A stretch of 64,000 nucleotides of DNA from Theropithecus gelada (Eukaryota > Chordata > Mammalia > Primates > Cercopithecidae): positions 10,862,542 to 10,926,541 of the forward strand of contig NC_037668.1 of assembly GCF_003255815.1 (NCBI RefSeq). Direction: 5' to 3'. Made by a program: the position numbers and the translations under genes. The notes under the pieces were generated by a model, which had not been told where the DNA came from, did not search any database, and was given only the letters and a program-made list of their open reading frames with translations. Below, one piece after another: positions 12,541-23,691 of the stretch (its first letter is position 1; each line of letters starts with the position of its first letter).

Positions 12541-12700
12541 AATAAAAGCTTTGCCAAATTGTTTAATTGCTCTGAGTCTCAGTTTCCTCATCTATAAAAG
12601 AAAAGTAAATTTTCTCTGAAGATTAAATTAGGTAATGTGTGCAATGTACTTAGTAGGGTCCCTAGAATATAACAAACATTCAGTAAATGAGATATGCCTA
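12541..12700 (+). mobile_element. MIR SINE relic, sense
   Basis: It shows 'ttaattgctctgagtctcagtttcctcatctataaaag', the conserved MIR core, followed by 'gattaaattaggtaatgtg' and 'cattcagtaaatgag'. These are the usual MIR body and tail. Confidence 0.75.
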
Positions 12701-12735
12701 CTATTTATATCATACATATGTACACTTTAAATTAT

Positions 12736-12760
12736 ACGTGTGTGTGTGCATGTGTGTATA
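12736..12760. repeat. Short (GT)n tract
   Basis: An interrupted TGTGTGTG...TGTGTGTATA run of about 25 bp. Frames through it are low-complexity artefacts. Confidence 0.7.
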
Positions 12761-12954
12761 GGAGCAGAAGCAGGTAGCTCCCTGCTCTCAAGGGAGACCT
12801 TTGATTTGTTTGTTACTGCTAGTGGGCATGGCCACCGTGGGTTAAGGCCTTTTTGGCTTCTAGTTTTCATTACATGTGTGAAGTTGAGTATGCTGTCATT
12901 GCTTTGGCTTCCTGTACCTCACTGATAGAGAGAGGGAAATAAGGGCACAACTTT

Positions 12955-13075
12955 CAATCCTCAAATATAAGCTCCATGAGGATAAAGATTTTTTTTCATC
13001 CCTCTCCCCTTCCTTTTTATCTGCTGTATCCCTAATGCCTAGTAGAACAATGCCCCATAAATATAAGTTAAAAGC
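12955..13075 (+). mobile_element. L2 LINE 3' end, sense (third copy)
   Basis: It contains 'aagctccatgaggataaagat', 'tatctgctgtatccctaatgcctag' and 'ataaatataag', once more the L2 3'-end word order. It is short and diverged. Confidence 0.55.
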
Positions 13076-13349
13076 TGAATAAGTTTGGTTTCAGGCTCAA
13101 GGTAAGGTAGAAGTCCTACTTAAGGCTGGGGTTAAAACCATGCATCTGGCCCGGTTTTATCATAGTTTTGCAAAGAAATGCTCAGTATTAACCCAGCTAC
13201 TACCTAATAGGTATCTTGATTTCCATTTGCTCTAATTATTGATGATGTGTTTCCTCACAACATTTTAGGTAGAAAAGGGGGTCAGCAGAGAGGCATCTGA
13301 GCAACACTTAATCTTCTAGCTTTATATAGTCAGATACATCCTCCCTTAC

Positions 13350-14560
13350 TTCTTATAAAAAATATAAAACTTAATGACAGACATGAAGAAGGTTGGAATA
13401 AATGGGGATATACTGTATTTCTGGTAGAGAAATCTCAGTATTCTAAAGACGTCACTTCTCCCCCAAATAAATCTATTAATTCAGTGGCATTATAATTAAG
13501 ATCTCAATAGAGTTTTACTTGAGAAGATGTGAAGGCAAAACTTGATAAATTTGATACATTAGATAAATTGAAGTGTATTTGGACAAATAAGTGTATGAGA
13601 ATATCTAGAAGAACATTTCAAAGTTCAATACAGAAGGGCGTACTTGTGATATCAGGTATCAAACTATAGATTTAGACTACAAAACTTAAAACAGGATGAC
13701 ACAGTAATGGAATAAGAAAATAAATCAATGTGATAAACTAAAGAGTCTAGAAACAGATGAAATACATGTACTAACTTGGTACATGATAAAGATGGTATTT
13801 AGTATTTTGGGGAAAAGTTTGTCACATGTTCATTTATAGAAAAATAATATGGCTGGATACTTCATGCAGTATACAAACGTAAATCCAGATTGAATAAGTA
13901 ATACATGTAAGAAACAAAACTATGAAAGTATTAATGAGAAAAGAGTATATTTTTAAAAACTGAGAGTGAGGCTGACCTTCCTAAGCAATACATAATACAC
14001 AGTGACATACTATTAAGCCACAAAAAAGAATATAATCATATCAAATAAGCCAGGTACAGAAAGACAAATACCACATGCTCTCACTCATATGTGGGAGCTA
14101 AAAAACTTCATTTCTTGGACATAGAGAGTACAACATTGGATACCAGAGATGCCAGAGAGAGAGTGGTGGGTGACTAAACAGAGATCTGTTAATGGTAGGA
14201 ACATTCAATTAGATGGAAGTAAGTTCTAAGGTTTTATAGCAGACTAGGATAACTATACTAAGCAACAATATTTTGTAGATCTCAAAGAAACTAGAAGAAA
14301 GGCCTTGAAATGTTCCCAGTGCATAGAAATAATACTTAAGATGACGGATACTCCCCAAAACCCTGACTTGATCATTACACATTTGATGCATGTAAGAAAC
14401 ATTCATTTGTACCCCATAATATGTAAAATATTATGTATCAGTAAAAGAAAAAATAATGAAGTAAACATTTTTTAAGTTTATAAAAAATGAAGTAAAAAAA
14501 GAAGTCAAATTTAAAAAATTATACCTGAAATATATTATAAAAAAGATTGATACCTGATAA
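13350..14560 (+). mobile_element. Old L1 (L1M-type), sense, ORF2 3' half and 3' UTR
   Basis: Degenerate L1 ORF2 in plus orientation: 'gacatgaagaaggttggaataaatgggg', 'attctaaagacgtcacttctccccc', and later 'agccaggtacagaaagacaaataccacatgctctcactcatatgtgggagcta'. The 3' UTR then ends near 'accccataatatgtaaaatattatgtatc' and an A-rich tail by about 14460-14560. No open frame survives. Confidence 0.8.
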
Positions 14561-14569
14561 ACAAATTTT

Positions 14570-15240
14570 AAAAAAGACAACCAGATTGAGTACATTAGCC
14601 AGTAATGTAATTAGGCACTTCACAGTCAAATAAAAATAACTTGTAAGTTTAAGAAAAGATGATCATACTCATTAGTAAGTAAGTAAATGTTTATAAAACA
14701 CATTGAAATACTTCTTACAACTTAATCAACTGACAAGCATTTAAATAATCTTTGATAGCCAATGCTTATAAGAATGTGGAGAAATAAGTACTCTTCTTCT
14801 CTCATTATAGCATATTTCAGCAAGGCAACTTTGCAATCTCTAGCAAATTTATAAATATGCACAACTTTGACTACACAATTCCAACTCTTTTAAAATACAC
14901 CTAAGGATATATATACACACGAGAATATCTATTTTGACATTACTTTGAACAGTGATAAATTAGATGCCATGTAGATGCCCCTCAATTTAAAAAGTGATTA
15001 TATAAATTATGGTAGTTCATACTTTAGAATACCCATTCAGCTGTTAAAACATAATAACATCAGTCTCTGTTTATTGACACCACATGGTGTCTATGACTTG
15101 TGACAAATAAGCTATAAAACAAATTATATATGTGTACATGGAATATTCATATTTTTAAAAATCATGTGTATGTATAATTTTCTTTCATATACTTCTGTGT
15201 TTGAAATTTTTCACAAAATATACCACCTCTGAAATTAATG
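14570..15240 (+). mobile_element. Ancient L1ME/HAL1-type relic, sense
   Basis: Recognisable words include 'gagaatgtggagaaataagtactctt', 'caaggcaactttgcaatctctagcaaa', 'ttgactacacaattccaactctt' and 'cattactttgaacagtgataaatta'. These follow the order of the 3' part of ancient L1ME/HAL1 elements. It is heavily diverged and coding-dead. Confidence 0.6.
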
Positions 15241-15259
15241 TAAATGGGAAAAGTACTGA

Positions 15260-15383
15260 GTTTCTCTCTCTCTCTCTGTATATATATACACACACACATA
15301 TATATGTGCACATACACATATACACACACATATATACACACTATATATGTATATACACACACATACACACACATATATATGTT
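15260..15383. repeat. Compound microsatellite (TC)n(TA)n(CA)n
   Basis: A 120-bp mosaic of CTCTCT, TATATA and CACACA runs. The two overlapping frames on opposite strands here (YTHTHIY/YVCVYVY-like peptides) are low-complexity translations, not genes. Confidence 0.9.
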
Positions 15384-15834
15384 CATGGATAGATAACTTG
15401 ATAAAGGTTAAAAAAAATTGTCATGTAAAGCAGGTCACATTGAGAAGAGTAATGACCTACATTAAGGGACAGAATCAGCTTGGGTGACTTCACATGGCAG
15501 GAAACAGGAATAAATACTTTATCTTGATTCTCTTTCCTCTCTGAGATACGGGGTTCCTCAATGTCTGATGGCAGTTGGAAAACAGTGGGCAAGAGAGTCC
15601 ATAGATGTAAACTCTACAGGCCAGATTTCTGGGGACAGGGCCAAGTGGAAACGGGTAGAGAGGGGATCCATACGTGCAAAAAGAAAATAGCTAGCACCCT
15701 GACTTTAATGGAAATGCTTCTAAAATTTATTTTTTTAAGTAAAATATTTGTTCACTTGGGGGAAATATTTTTTATGAGTTAAGAGTATTCCCTGCCAATT
15801 CTAGTTATTGTCATAAATAAATTGAACTTTTTAA
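15384..15834. other. Short unassigned stretch
   Basis: No repeat family or gene is recognised. The two 69-73-aa frames on opposite strands lack motifs. Confidence 0.45.
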
Positions 15835-17400
15835 TCTTTTTGTTTCTTGCATATATTAACATGATCACATAGTTTCCTCCTTTAATCAGTTAATATGATG
15901 ATATAAATATAAGTTTTCCAATGTTGAGCCATCTTTGTATTCCATAAATTAAACACTACTGGGTATCAATGTATTATTTGTATACAAATAGTTCTTTATT
16001 TTGCTAATATTTTATTTAGAACTTTTGAATATCCACATTATAAGTTAGAATGCATTACAATTTTTTTTTTGTTCAAATATCCTTGATTTAATGTATTTTG
16101 TCAAGGCTTTTCATTTTTGTTTGCTGAAAGAGGTTGTATAAGTAAAAATTTTAAGTTTTTTAAGTTATAAAGATTTGGCAAAACATGCCTATAAAGCTTC
16201 TGAACCTTATTTCAGGGAGAGGTTTATGTCAAGCTGTTGCATTTTTGGAATTCCTTTTTTAAGTCAAATGGACTAAATATGTCTTTGAAGACTGTTCTGC
16301 CATTAAGGTTTTGTGGTTCTTCTTTAGTCAAATATATTAAATTATATTTCCTATAAATTGGCTTTACCCATATTTTCAAAATTAGTTGCATAAAATATTT
16401 GTAATATTACATTTTTAAGATTATTAATATGTGTGGTCATGTTACCCTCCTCATTCTTAGACTTTTGCCTTTTGAGGTTTGTTTGTTCTGTTTGTTCAAA
16501 GTATCAGCCTTTTTCTTGATCATCTCTATTGTATATTTGTTGTCTATTGAATTATTTTCCTTTTATCCTCCTTTCTACTGTTTTAATTCTATAGTTCTTT
16601 TTCCTATTTTTATGAGTTAAACTGTTTATAAATTTTTACTGTTTTCTAATATATGCTTTTGGGACTATTAATTTCCTTTTCAAATGCTATCTTAAGGATA
16701 TCTCACAAGTTTTGATGAGAAATGTTCTCACTGATATTTAGCATCCAAATATTTTTTAATTCACTGTGATTGCCTACTCTTAATGTATACATTATTTAGA
16801 AGTGTGATTTTTTAAAAAATTGTTTCCTGTGATTGATTTTAACACCATTTTTTGGCTTTTTGTTATTGATTTCTAATTTTATTGCATACTGGTCAAATAA
16901 TGTATGGGATTAATAAAAACTTCTTTTGTAGATCAGTATGTGGTTAAGTTTTATGAACCATCAATCTAATTATAAAAGTATGTGTAATCTCTACTCCTTG
17001 GGTAAGGAATTTATATCTAACTTGTAAATTGTGTTGCTGAAAGTTGATCGGTGGTTTATTGGAGAAGTGTAAAATAATTTCCCTCTATTAATTTTATTAA
17101 TAATTTTTGTAATTCAATCAATTCTCACTTTATGTGTGTTGAGGCTTTTTTGGACGCATGTGGGTTCCGGATAATTACTTTAATTACTTTTAGTTCATAG
17201 ATGTTTAATTTTATTGTTACATAATATTTTACTTTATCCCTATTAATGCCTTCATCTCAAGATCATTTTCTTCTGGTCTTAATATAGCCAATATTGATCA
17301 GCTTCACCCTGGTGGAGAGTAAATATGGAATTCCCTCATTATCTGCCTTTAGACATATATCTTTTAGATAATATCTGACATATTTGGCAGAATCCTTAAC
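15835..17400 (-). mobile_element. Old L1 (L1M-type) ORF2, antisense
   Basis: The plus strand reads as the reverse complement of ORF2. Recognisable are the 'tgttgagccatctttgtattcc' zone, 'atattttatttagaacttttgaatatccaca', 'aaggatatctcacaagttttgatgagaaatg' and 'gatttctaattttattgcatactggtcaaataatgtatgg'. Near 17220-17290 comes 'ttaatatagccaatattgatcagcttca' (endonuclease part). It has both 3' and 5' truncation and several internal deletions. Confidence 0.75.
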
Positions 17401-17589
17401 TTTCCAGTCACGTTCAGTTATTAAGGGTTCATTCCAATCTAATCTAAAACTCTAATTCCACATGTAATTGAAATCTCACTTCATTCTTTTATCCTAGTTG
17501 CATAGCATTGACCAATTTTGAGTCTCTCAACCACAAGCCTAACCTTTCCTCCATTTAACCAACTTCTGCAAAATAGTGTTGTAGAATTT

Positions 17590-18660
17590 CATTTTAAAGG
17601 AAAATTAAAATAAATTAAAATATTATATTTTTATATAGAAAGGAATAACAAACAGGAGAGTAGATAGGAAGAAGAGAAGGTAAACAAAAGAAATTTTATC
17701 AAAATTAACTATTAATCCTGATCCTCAAACAATTTTATCTTAAAATATTTAGAGATCATAATACCAGAAGGAGAAAAAAAAAGAAGGGGATAGAAGAAAT
17801 ATTTGAGAAAGCAATGGCTGAAATTTTTCCAAAATTTATGATGGACACCAAACCTCAGATGCAGGAAGCTCCGAGGATACCAAGAAGGACAAATACCAAA
17901 AAGCTTATACCTAGACACATCGTATTGGAAGTTCCAAAAAATAAAGACCAAAAATAAATAAATAAATAAAAATAAAATAAATTATTAAAAAATTGAAAGA
18001 AGCCAGAAAGAAAACACATTACCTACAGAAGAATAAGAAATACATCAGACATCTCTTCAAAAAACATGCCAGCAAGAAGAGAGTGGAGTGAAATTTTTAA
18101 AGTATTGAAAGTAAAAGAAAGCCCACCAACCTATAATTTGATATCCAATAAAATTGTTTTTCAAACATGAAGGAGAAATAAAGACTTTTTCAGACAAACA
18201 AAAATTCAGGAAAATTGTGACTAGTAGAGATGCACTGAAAATAATGTTAAAAGTGCTTCAAAGGAAATGGACTATATGACATTCTGAAAAAGGTACAAAT
18301 AAAAATATGGTAAAAATAATTTAGTTGTTTCCAGCCCTGTTCAGGAGGGGGGAGGAAGAGATGAATAGGTAGAACACAGGTGATTTTTAGGGCTATGAAG
18401 CTATTCTGTATGATCCTGTAATTGTGGATACAAAAAGTTATGTCAAAAGCCATAGAACTGTACAACATAAACTTTGTGCTCTAATGTAATCTATGGACTT
18501 TAATCAGTAATAATGTATCAATATTGGTTCAACAATTATAACAAATATACCACATTAACACAAGATACTAATAATAGAAGAAACTGTGTGCAATGAGGAG
18601 AGAGGATGTATAGGGACTCTCCCTGCTTTCTGCTAAACTTTTCTGTAAACCTAAAATTTC
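17590..18660 (+). mobile_element. Old L1 relic, sense: ORF1 3' part joined to an L1ME-like 3' UTR
   Basis: Plus-strand ORF1-like sequence runs from about 17790 ('atatttgagaaagcaatggctgaaatttttcc'), through 'gccagcaagaagagagtggag', to 'ttcaaacatgaaggagaaataaagactttttcagacaaac'. From about 18370 the sequence instead matches an ancient L1 3' UTR: 'caggtgatttttagggctatgaagctattctgtatgat', 'atcaatattggttcaacaattataac', 'cctaaaatttct'. ORF2 is missing between them, so this is either an internally deleted element or two abutting fragments. Confidence 0.65.
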
Positions 18661-18664
18661 TCTT

Positions 18665-18961
18665 TTTTTTTTTTTCTTTTGAGACAGTGTCTCACTCAGT
18701 AGCCCAGGCTAGAGTGCAGTGGGGCGATCTCGGTTCACTGCAACCTCTGTCTCCCAGGCTCAAGACATTCTCCTGCCTCAACCTCCAGAGTAGCTGGGAT
18801 TACAGGCGCCCACCACCATGCCCAGCTAATTTTTGTATTTTTAGTAGAGACAGGATTTCACCATGTTGGCCAGACTGGTCTTGAACTCCTGACCTCAGGT
18901 GATCCACCCGCCTCAGCCTCCCAAAATGCGGGGATTATAGGCATGAGTCAGCACACCTGGC
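18665..18961 (-). mobile_element. Alu SINE, antisense
   Basis: Poly(T) then 'gagacagtgtctcactcagtagcccaggct' through 'cagcacacctggc' gives a full-length Alu on the minus strand. It inserted into the tail of the old L1. Likely target duplications are AAATTTCTCTT at about 18654-18664 and AAATTCCTCTT at 18962-18972, with one mismatch. Confidence 0.96.
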
Positions 18962-18986
18962 AAATTCCTCTTGAAAGATAAAAGTG

Positions 18987-19291
18987 GCCAGGTCCTGTGG
19001 CTCACACCTGTAATCTCAACACTGGAAAACTGAGGTGGGAGGATAGCTTGAGGTCAAGTGTTCAAGACCAGCCTGGGTTACACAGCAAGACCCCCGTCTC
19101 AATGAAAAATAATCATAATAATACACAAATTAGCCAGGCGTGGTGGGGACTAAAATTAGCTACTGAGGAGGCTGAGGCAGGAGGATGGCTTGAGATCAGG
19201 AGGTTGAGGCTATAGTGAGCTATGATTGTACCACTGCACTCCAGCCTAGGTGACAGAACCGGATTCTGTCTCTAAAAAGTTAAAAAAAATT
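18987..19291 (+). mobile_element. Alu SINE, sense (AluJ-like)
   Basis: It starts GGCCAGGTCCTGTGGCTCAC and ends in a T/A-rich tail after 'ccagcctaggtgacag'. The right-arm words 'gaggttgaggctatagtgagctatgattgta' are AluJ-type, suggesting an older copy. It lies head to head with the Alu at 18665-18961, only about 25 bp away. Confidence 0.93.
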
Positions 19292-20097
19292 TTTTTTAAA
19301 AGATAAAACCTATTAAGAAATAAGTTTAATTTTTTTTACAATAAAAATACCTATTTAGAGACAAAACAGAGGCTTAGGGAATGGTCAGGGTAAAAATAAA
19401 GCATTAATTGTCTGTATAATTTTTTAATACTCTAATTCAGCATCTACCAGAAACCAAAAAAAAAAATTGTTAAGAAGAATATTTTTAAAGCCTGTTATTT
19501 ATTTTTTTAACTACATTTTAGCTTCATCACCTGGGTGAAGTCAGAATGTGTTGGGAACTTTCCTGTGGGTCACTATGTTCCCACACAGATGATGCAATAG
19601 AAAAATAGCAGACAGGCAAGGGAAATGATTAGACTTTGTTATTTCAAAGAGAATTTTTGTTTGACCATATAATATGCTGGTAATTAGACCTTCCACCCCA
19701 GGATCTCACAGCTGTCTTTCTGCTATCTAATTTTTCTCTGTCAGAATCTTAGAGACATTGTAGAATACATTGAAGACTTTTTTAGAACAACATTCATGTA
19801 TGAATCCTTGCATTTGGAACCTTGCTGTGCTGATATGATTCAAAAGGGCAAATGCAGAGAAAATTATTGAACTGAAGAGCCTAGAGTCAGCACAATCATG
19901 AAGTAGGTGAATTGGCATTTTCCTACTGCATTTCTTTACCTCTCCTCATTTCCACGTCTCTCATGGTATTTACATTGTGGTCTTTATCTTCAGAGCACTG
20001 GGGAGAAGATGAAATGTTTTCACTGGGATGGTGGTGGCATCATATTTACATTTTAATAAATCATTCTGGTGAAAAACAGGTCAGAAAGAGGCAAAAA
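19292..20097. other. Stretch without recognised genes
   Basis: About 800 bp between the Alu pair and the LTR. I recognise no repeat family, exon or RNA gene. Short frames on both strands are motif-free. Confidence 0.45.
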
Positions 20098-20784
20098 TGA
20101 CTGTGGGTTCGTCTGGGTCTGCAGCAACCTCAATTCTTGCCTTTTCAGAAGAAAGAATTAGACTGAGGGGCACTAGGCAGAGTGAGAGACCAAGGCAAGT
20201 TTTAGAGCAGGAGTGAAAGTTTATTCAAAAGCTTTAGAGCAGGAACGAGAGGAAGTCAAGTACACTTGGAAGAGGGCCAAGCAGGCAATTTGAGAGATCA
20301 GGGCACAGTTTGACCTTTGACTTGGGGTTTTATACCTTGCCATACTTCCAAGGTCTTGTGTACCTTCTCTCCTATTCTTGCCTTGGGGTGGGCTATCCAC
20401 ATGCGCAGTGGCCTGCCAGCGCTTGGGAGGGGAGCATGCGCAATGTCTTTACTGTACTGGTACGCATGCTCACTTGAGGCATTCTTCCCTTACCAGCTGA
20501 ATCTTCCTAGAAAGTCATATGCCAGTTAAACTCTGTCATTTTGCATGCTTGTGTCCACTCCCCAACTCCTGGGCTCTTACTGGAAACCTGCTGATCACCT
20601 GTTTCAGGTTTATTCTATCTATTGGTAGACTGCCTTTTCCTGCCACTGGCTGCAACCAATTCTTATTTTAGAGAGACAATGTAACAACCGCCTGAACATC
20701 ATCTGATGGTCACCTGACATTCCTGGTGGTGGCTAGGAGTCCTCCCCTGACCTGCTTATGTCTGATTAACTACCTACTGTAACA
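20098..20784 (-). mobile_element. ERV1-type solo LTR, antisense
   Basis: About 690 bp of GC-richer sequence. It includes 'gaagaaagaattagactgaggggcac', 'ggcaagttttagagcaggagtgaaagtttattc' (twice-used words around the poly(A)/R region), 'tgacttggggttttatacc' (TATA-like on the minus strand) and 'catgcgcagtggcctgcc'. On the minus strand it would open TGTTACAGTAGG near 20784. It looks like a class I (gamma-type) LTR relic. I see no gag-pol-env sequence beside it and no clear target duplication. The family name is unresolved. Confidence 0.7.
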
Positions 20785-20866
20785 GGTTGACCTATTAGGA
20801 GGCAGTTATAGTCTCTTAGATGAGAGATGACATCTTCCTTTCTAAGCATATCTGCCTTTGAACAGT

Positions 20867-20992
20867 TAATAATTCCCTCATTCAAAAGAAGGGGGTAGAA
20901 TTTCAGATATCTTTATGAATGAAGCACTGTGAATCTTCAGAGAAGATATTTGAGAGTGACTTTTAAGAAGGAGATTACATTTGAATAATATC
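20867..20992. repeat. Copy A of a local 125-bp duplicated segment
   Basis: From 'taataattccctcattcaaa' to 'catttgaataatatct'. About 80% of positions match 22012-22134 over the full length, in the same orientation, about 1.15 kb away. Copy A runs on into sequence resembling L2 antisense; copy B sits within old L1. Confidence 0.75.
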
Positions 20993-21290
20993 TTAGATTG
21001 GGTTGATAGAGGCTGAGGACATTTCAGGTGGAGGGCACAGCATGAACAAAAGCAAACCGTATTCACAGAATGATGAGCTACACGGTTCCGGTGGAATTTA
21101 GAATACCTAAAAGAAAGTTTAGAATACGAGACTGAAATGAAATGTGAAACCAGATTGTGGCTAATCACAATACTAGGCCTAGGTTGTCAAGCTCATACTT
21201 CGTCATGAAAAGGCTAATGAAGGGTTTAAAATAAGAAATAACATGTGCAGAGCAGTGGTATATAGAGTTGGGGAAATTATTTTTCAGTTT
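20993..21290 (-). mobile_element. L2 LINE relic, antisense
   Basis: The plus-strand words 'ggacatttcaggtggagggcacagcatgaacaaaagc' are the antisense of the L2 segment that includes 'tttgcacttgctgttccctctgcctggaatg'. Further right, 'gaagggtttaaaataagaaataacatg' fits the next L2 interval. Diverged. Confidence 0.55.
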
Positions 21291-21427
21291 AAGATGATGT
21301 GACTCACATGGTTGTGCCTCATCCCTAGAAATCTTGAATTAATTGATCTAGAAGTATGCATTTCTTTTTTTAATTTTTACTTTTTAATAAAAATTGCGTA
21401 TATATATAAAATACACAACATGTTTTC

Positions 21428-21664
21428 TTTTTTTATTTTTAATTTATTTATTATTATTATTATATTTTAAGTTCTAGGGTACATGTGCATAACGTGCAGG
21501 TTTGTTACATATGTATACTTGTGCCATGTTGGTGTGCTGCACCCATCAACTCGTCAGCACCCATCAACTCGTCATTTACATCAGGTATAACTCCCAATGC
21601 AATCCCTCCCCGCTCTTCCCTCCCCATGATAGGCCCCGGTTATGTGATGTTCCCCTTCCCGAGT
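21428..21664 (-). mobile_element. Primate L1, 5'-truncated 3' end, antisense
   Basis: About 237 bp of L1 3' UTR in reverse: T-rich tail, 'attttaagttctagggtacatgtgcataacgtgcaggtttgttacatatg', ending near 'gttccccttcccgagtg'. It carries the same doubled 18-nt motif (GCACCCATCAACTCGTCA read on plus) as the L1 at 614-2531. Flanking CATGTTTTC at 21419-21427 and at 21666-21674 is a likely target-site duplication. Two short plus frames here are antisense translations. Confidence 0.9.
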
Positions 21665-22011
21665 GCATGTTTTCATATACATATACAATGTGATATGATT
21701 ACTACAATCAAGTTAATTAATGTATTCTTTTTTGTGCTTGTGTGTGGTGAGAACTCTTAACATCTACTCTCTTAGCAAATAATGCAGTATTATTAACTAT
21801 AGTCACGATGCTGTACATTAGATCTCTAGAACTTATTCATCCTACATAACTGAAACTTCGCACATTTTGACCAACATATCCCTGTCTCTGCCTCCCGCCC
21901 ACCCCTGGTAACCACCATTCTACTCTCTGGTTCAGTAAATTTGATTTTTAAAGGTTCTGCATATAAGTGAAATCATGCTGTATTTTTCATTCTGCATAAT
22001 GTCCTTCAGGT

Positions 22012-22134
22012 TGATAATCCCTTTATTCAAAGGAAGAGGGTAGAATTTCTGATGTTGCTGCAAATGAAGTGCTAAGAATATTCAGAGAAGACACTTGAGA
22101 GTGAATTTTAAAGGGATGACATTTGAATAATATC
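22012..22134. repeat. Copy B of a local 125-bp duplicated segment, inside old L1
   Basis: Direct-orientation match to 20867-20992. It is bordered by GCATAATGTCCT on both sides (about 21994-22005 and 22140-22151), the usual L1 word at that point. It looks as if the L1 word was duplicated on insertion. The middle part (GTTGCTGCAAATGAAG) departs from copy A and resembles L1 sequence. Confidence 0.7.
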
Positions 22135-22508
22135 ACTCAGCATAATGTCCTGGAGTACATTTATCTGCTCACGATTATGAACCCCAATGACAGACGTATG
22201 ATGTGCCATGTAGTACAGGCCCAGTTTTATCTGCCAGAAAGCCTTGGCCTTTTTTCACATCCAGTTGTGCTACAGTCAGTTTAGAAGATGACACTTGTGT
22301 TTGTGGAGCGGAAGTAGAGGAACCAGTGAGTTAGATTAATTTATACACTTATTGCTGTCATAGTCATGATATTTTGTATATACCCCTTTATATTCTACAG
22401 TAAAAAAGTTGCACATGACCTGAAAATTATGTTCTCTGCTTCCTCTCACACTTATCTCACTTGTGAGTCTTCAGTTAGGGCCCAATGTATAGTATATCCA
22501 GCATAGAC

Positions 22509-22724
22509 CAGTGGTTCCCAAATGCAGGTGCCCTTCAGAATGCCCTGTGTAACTTTTTTAAAAACGTAGAGTTCCAGGTCCTATCCCAGATGTGTTAAAT
22601 TAAAATGTCCAGAGGTGGGGCCAAAGTGAACACACACACACACGTATATGCACACACACAGACACACACAGACACATACACTTCACTGAGGACTCTAAAG
22701 CATATCTGTGACTAAGAACCACTG
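22509..22724 (+). mobile_element. MER5A-like hAT-Charlie MITE with internal (CA)n
   Basis: Terminal inverted repeats CAGTGGTTCC at 22509-22518 and AGAACCACTG at 22715-22724. The interior has MER5A order ('ttccaggtcctatcccag', 'ccagaggtggggcc'). A (CA)n tract at about 22631-22682 sits inside the element and has lengthened it. It is a non-autonomous DNA transposon. Confidence 0.8.
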
Positions 22725-22730
22725 ACATTC

Positions 22731-23690
22731 ACTATTTCTACTGGCATTTTTAAGGTGTCTCGTTTAGAGAAATCTCACTCTGGTGGTCTCATAATGTTTA
22801 AGGAGTAATTAATGAGTTTAATTTTACCTATCAGCACTACCATTTTATTCCTGATTTCTTCAGGAAACTCTCTCAAATATTAATGCATGGAATTGTGTAG
22901 TCTTCCTAATATTAATAGAGTCCCTGTGACTAGCAAGTTTTCTCATATTTAGATGTTGAAAAAGTAAATTTTCTGCAGAGCTTTTGGGTAATCATGGCAA
23001 TTTGAGAAATTAAAGAAGACGTCATTTTTTTTAAGTCAAGGTGATTATAATCCCATTATATTATCATCACCGAAGAGTGAAAGTGAAAGCAGAAGGATGA
23101 TGTCATCAGCACTGTGTGAGGTCAGGAAATTAATCATGCCTTTCGCAGTTCAAACATTATCAAGTAAACAGATTGTCCAGGATGTCAACACTTTCTCCTT
23201 TCTAAATGAAAAAATCTGGAAGGTTCTCAGTGTTCTCTCAGGCATGCATTTGAAGAAGGTTCACGTTCCTTTTTCTATTCCATCCCAGGATTCTGGTTAA
23301 GTCTGAAGTGGATTCACTCACCCAAGGCAAGGCAACTTTGTCTGTCCTGTGAGTAAACTTCCAAAAGTCACCGCATTTCACACTACAGTGGGAACTAACA
23401 ACATTACCTCCCTTCTTACTTTTACATTTTTATTCCGGTTTCATACTATTTTAAGCCTGAATTACATCTCTTAGGGAAAGAAATTTCCTCCCAAAAGTTG
23501 GAGCTGATTACCTGGTGTTTGTTTTTTATGGCTTCCTCCTGAGTGTGAAGTATTCTGATCCTATTCAACCATGTGCCAAGAGCAGTAAAAGATAATGTGA
23601 TAAATATTTTCATCTTTCTTGTCCAAGTTATACTTTGATATATTATATTATATAATAAGATTTGTTTTCACTGACATTTATTTTTGGTGG
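22731..23690. other. Stretch without recognised genes
   Basis: About 960 bp with no recognisable family. The 67-aa plus frame at 23097-23300 has no motif I recognise and no supporting splice or promoter context. Confidence 0.45.
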
Positions 23691-23691
23691 G

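Larger units (their letters stand above)
21362..22180 (-). mobile_element. Old L1 (L1M-type) 3' UTR, antisense, interrupted
   Basis: The plus strand shows the antisense of an L1M 3' UTR: 'ttaataaaaattgcgtatatat', 'gtgatatgattactacaatcaagttaattaa', 'ctcttagcaaataatgcagtattattaactatagtcacgatgctgtaca', 'ctggtaaccaccattctactctctgg' and 'cataatgtcct'. It is split by a younger L1 tail at 21428-21664 and by the duplicated segment at 22012-22134. Confidence 0.8.

Noticed and set aside
15162..15392. Tyr/Val/Cys and Thr/His repeat peptides
   Set aside because: Compound TA/CA microsatellite translation.
20098..20784. GC-richer block as a possible CpG-island promoter
   Set aside because: It matches an antisense ERV1-type LTR and has few CpGs.
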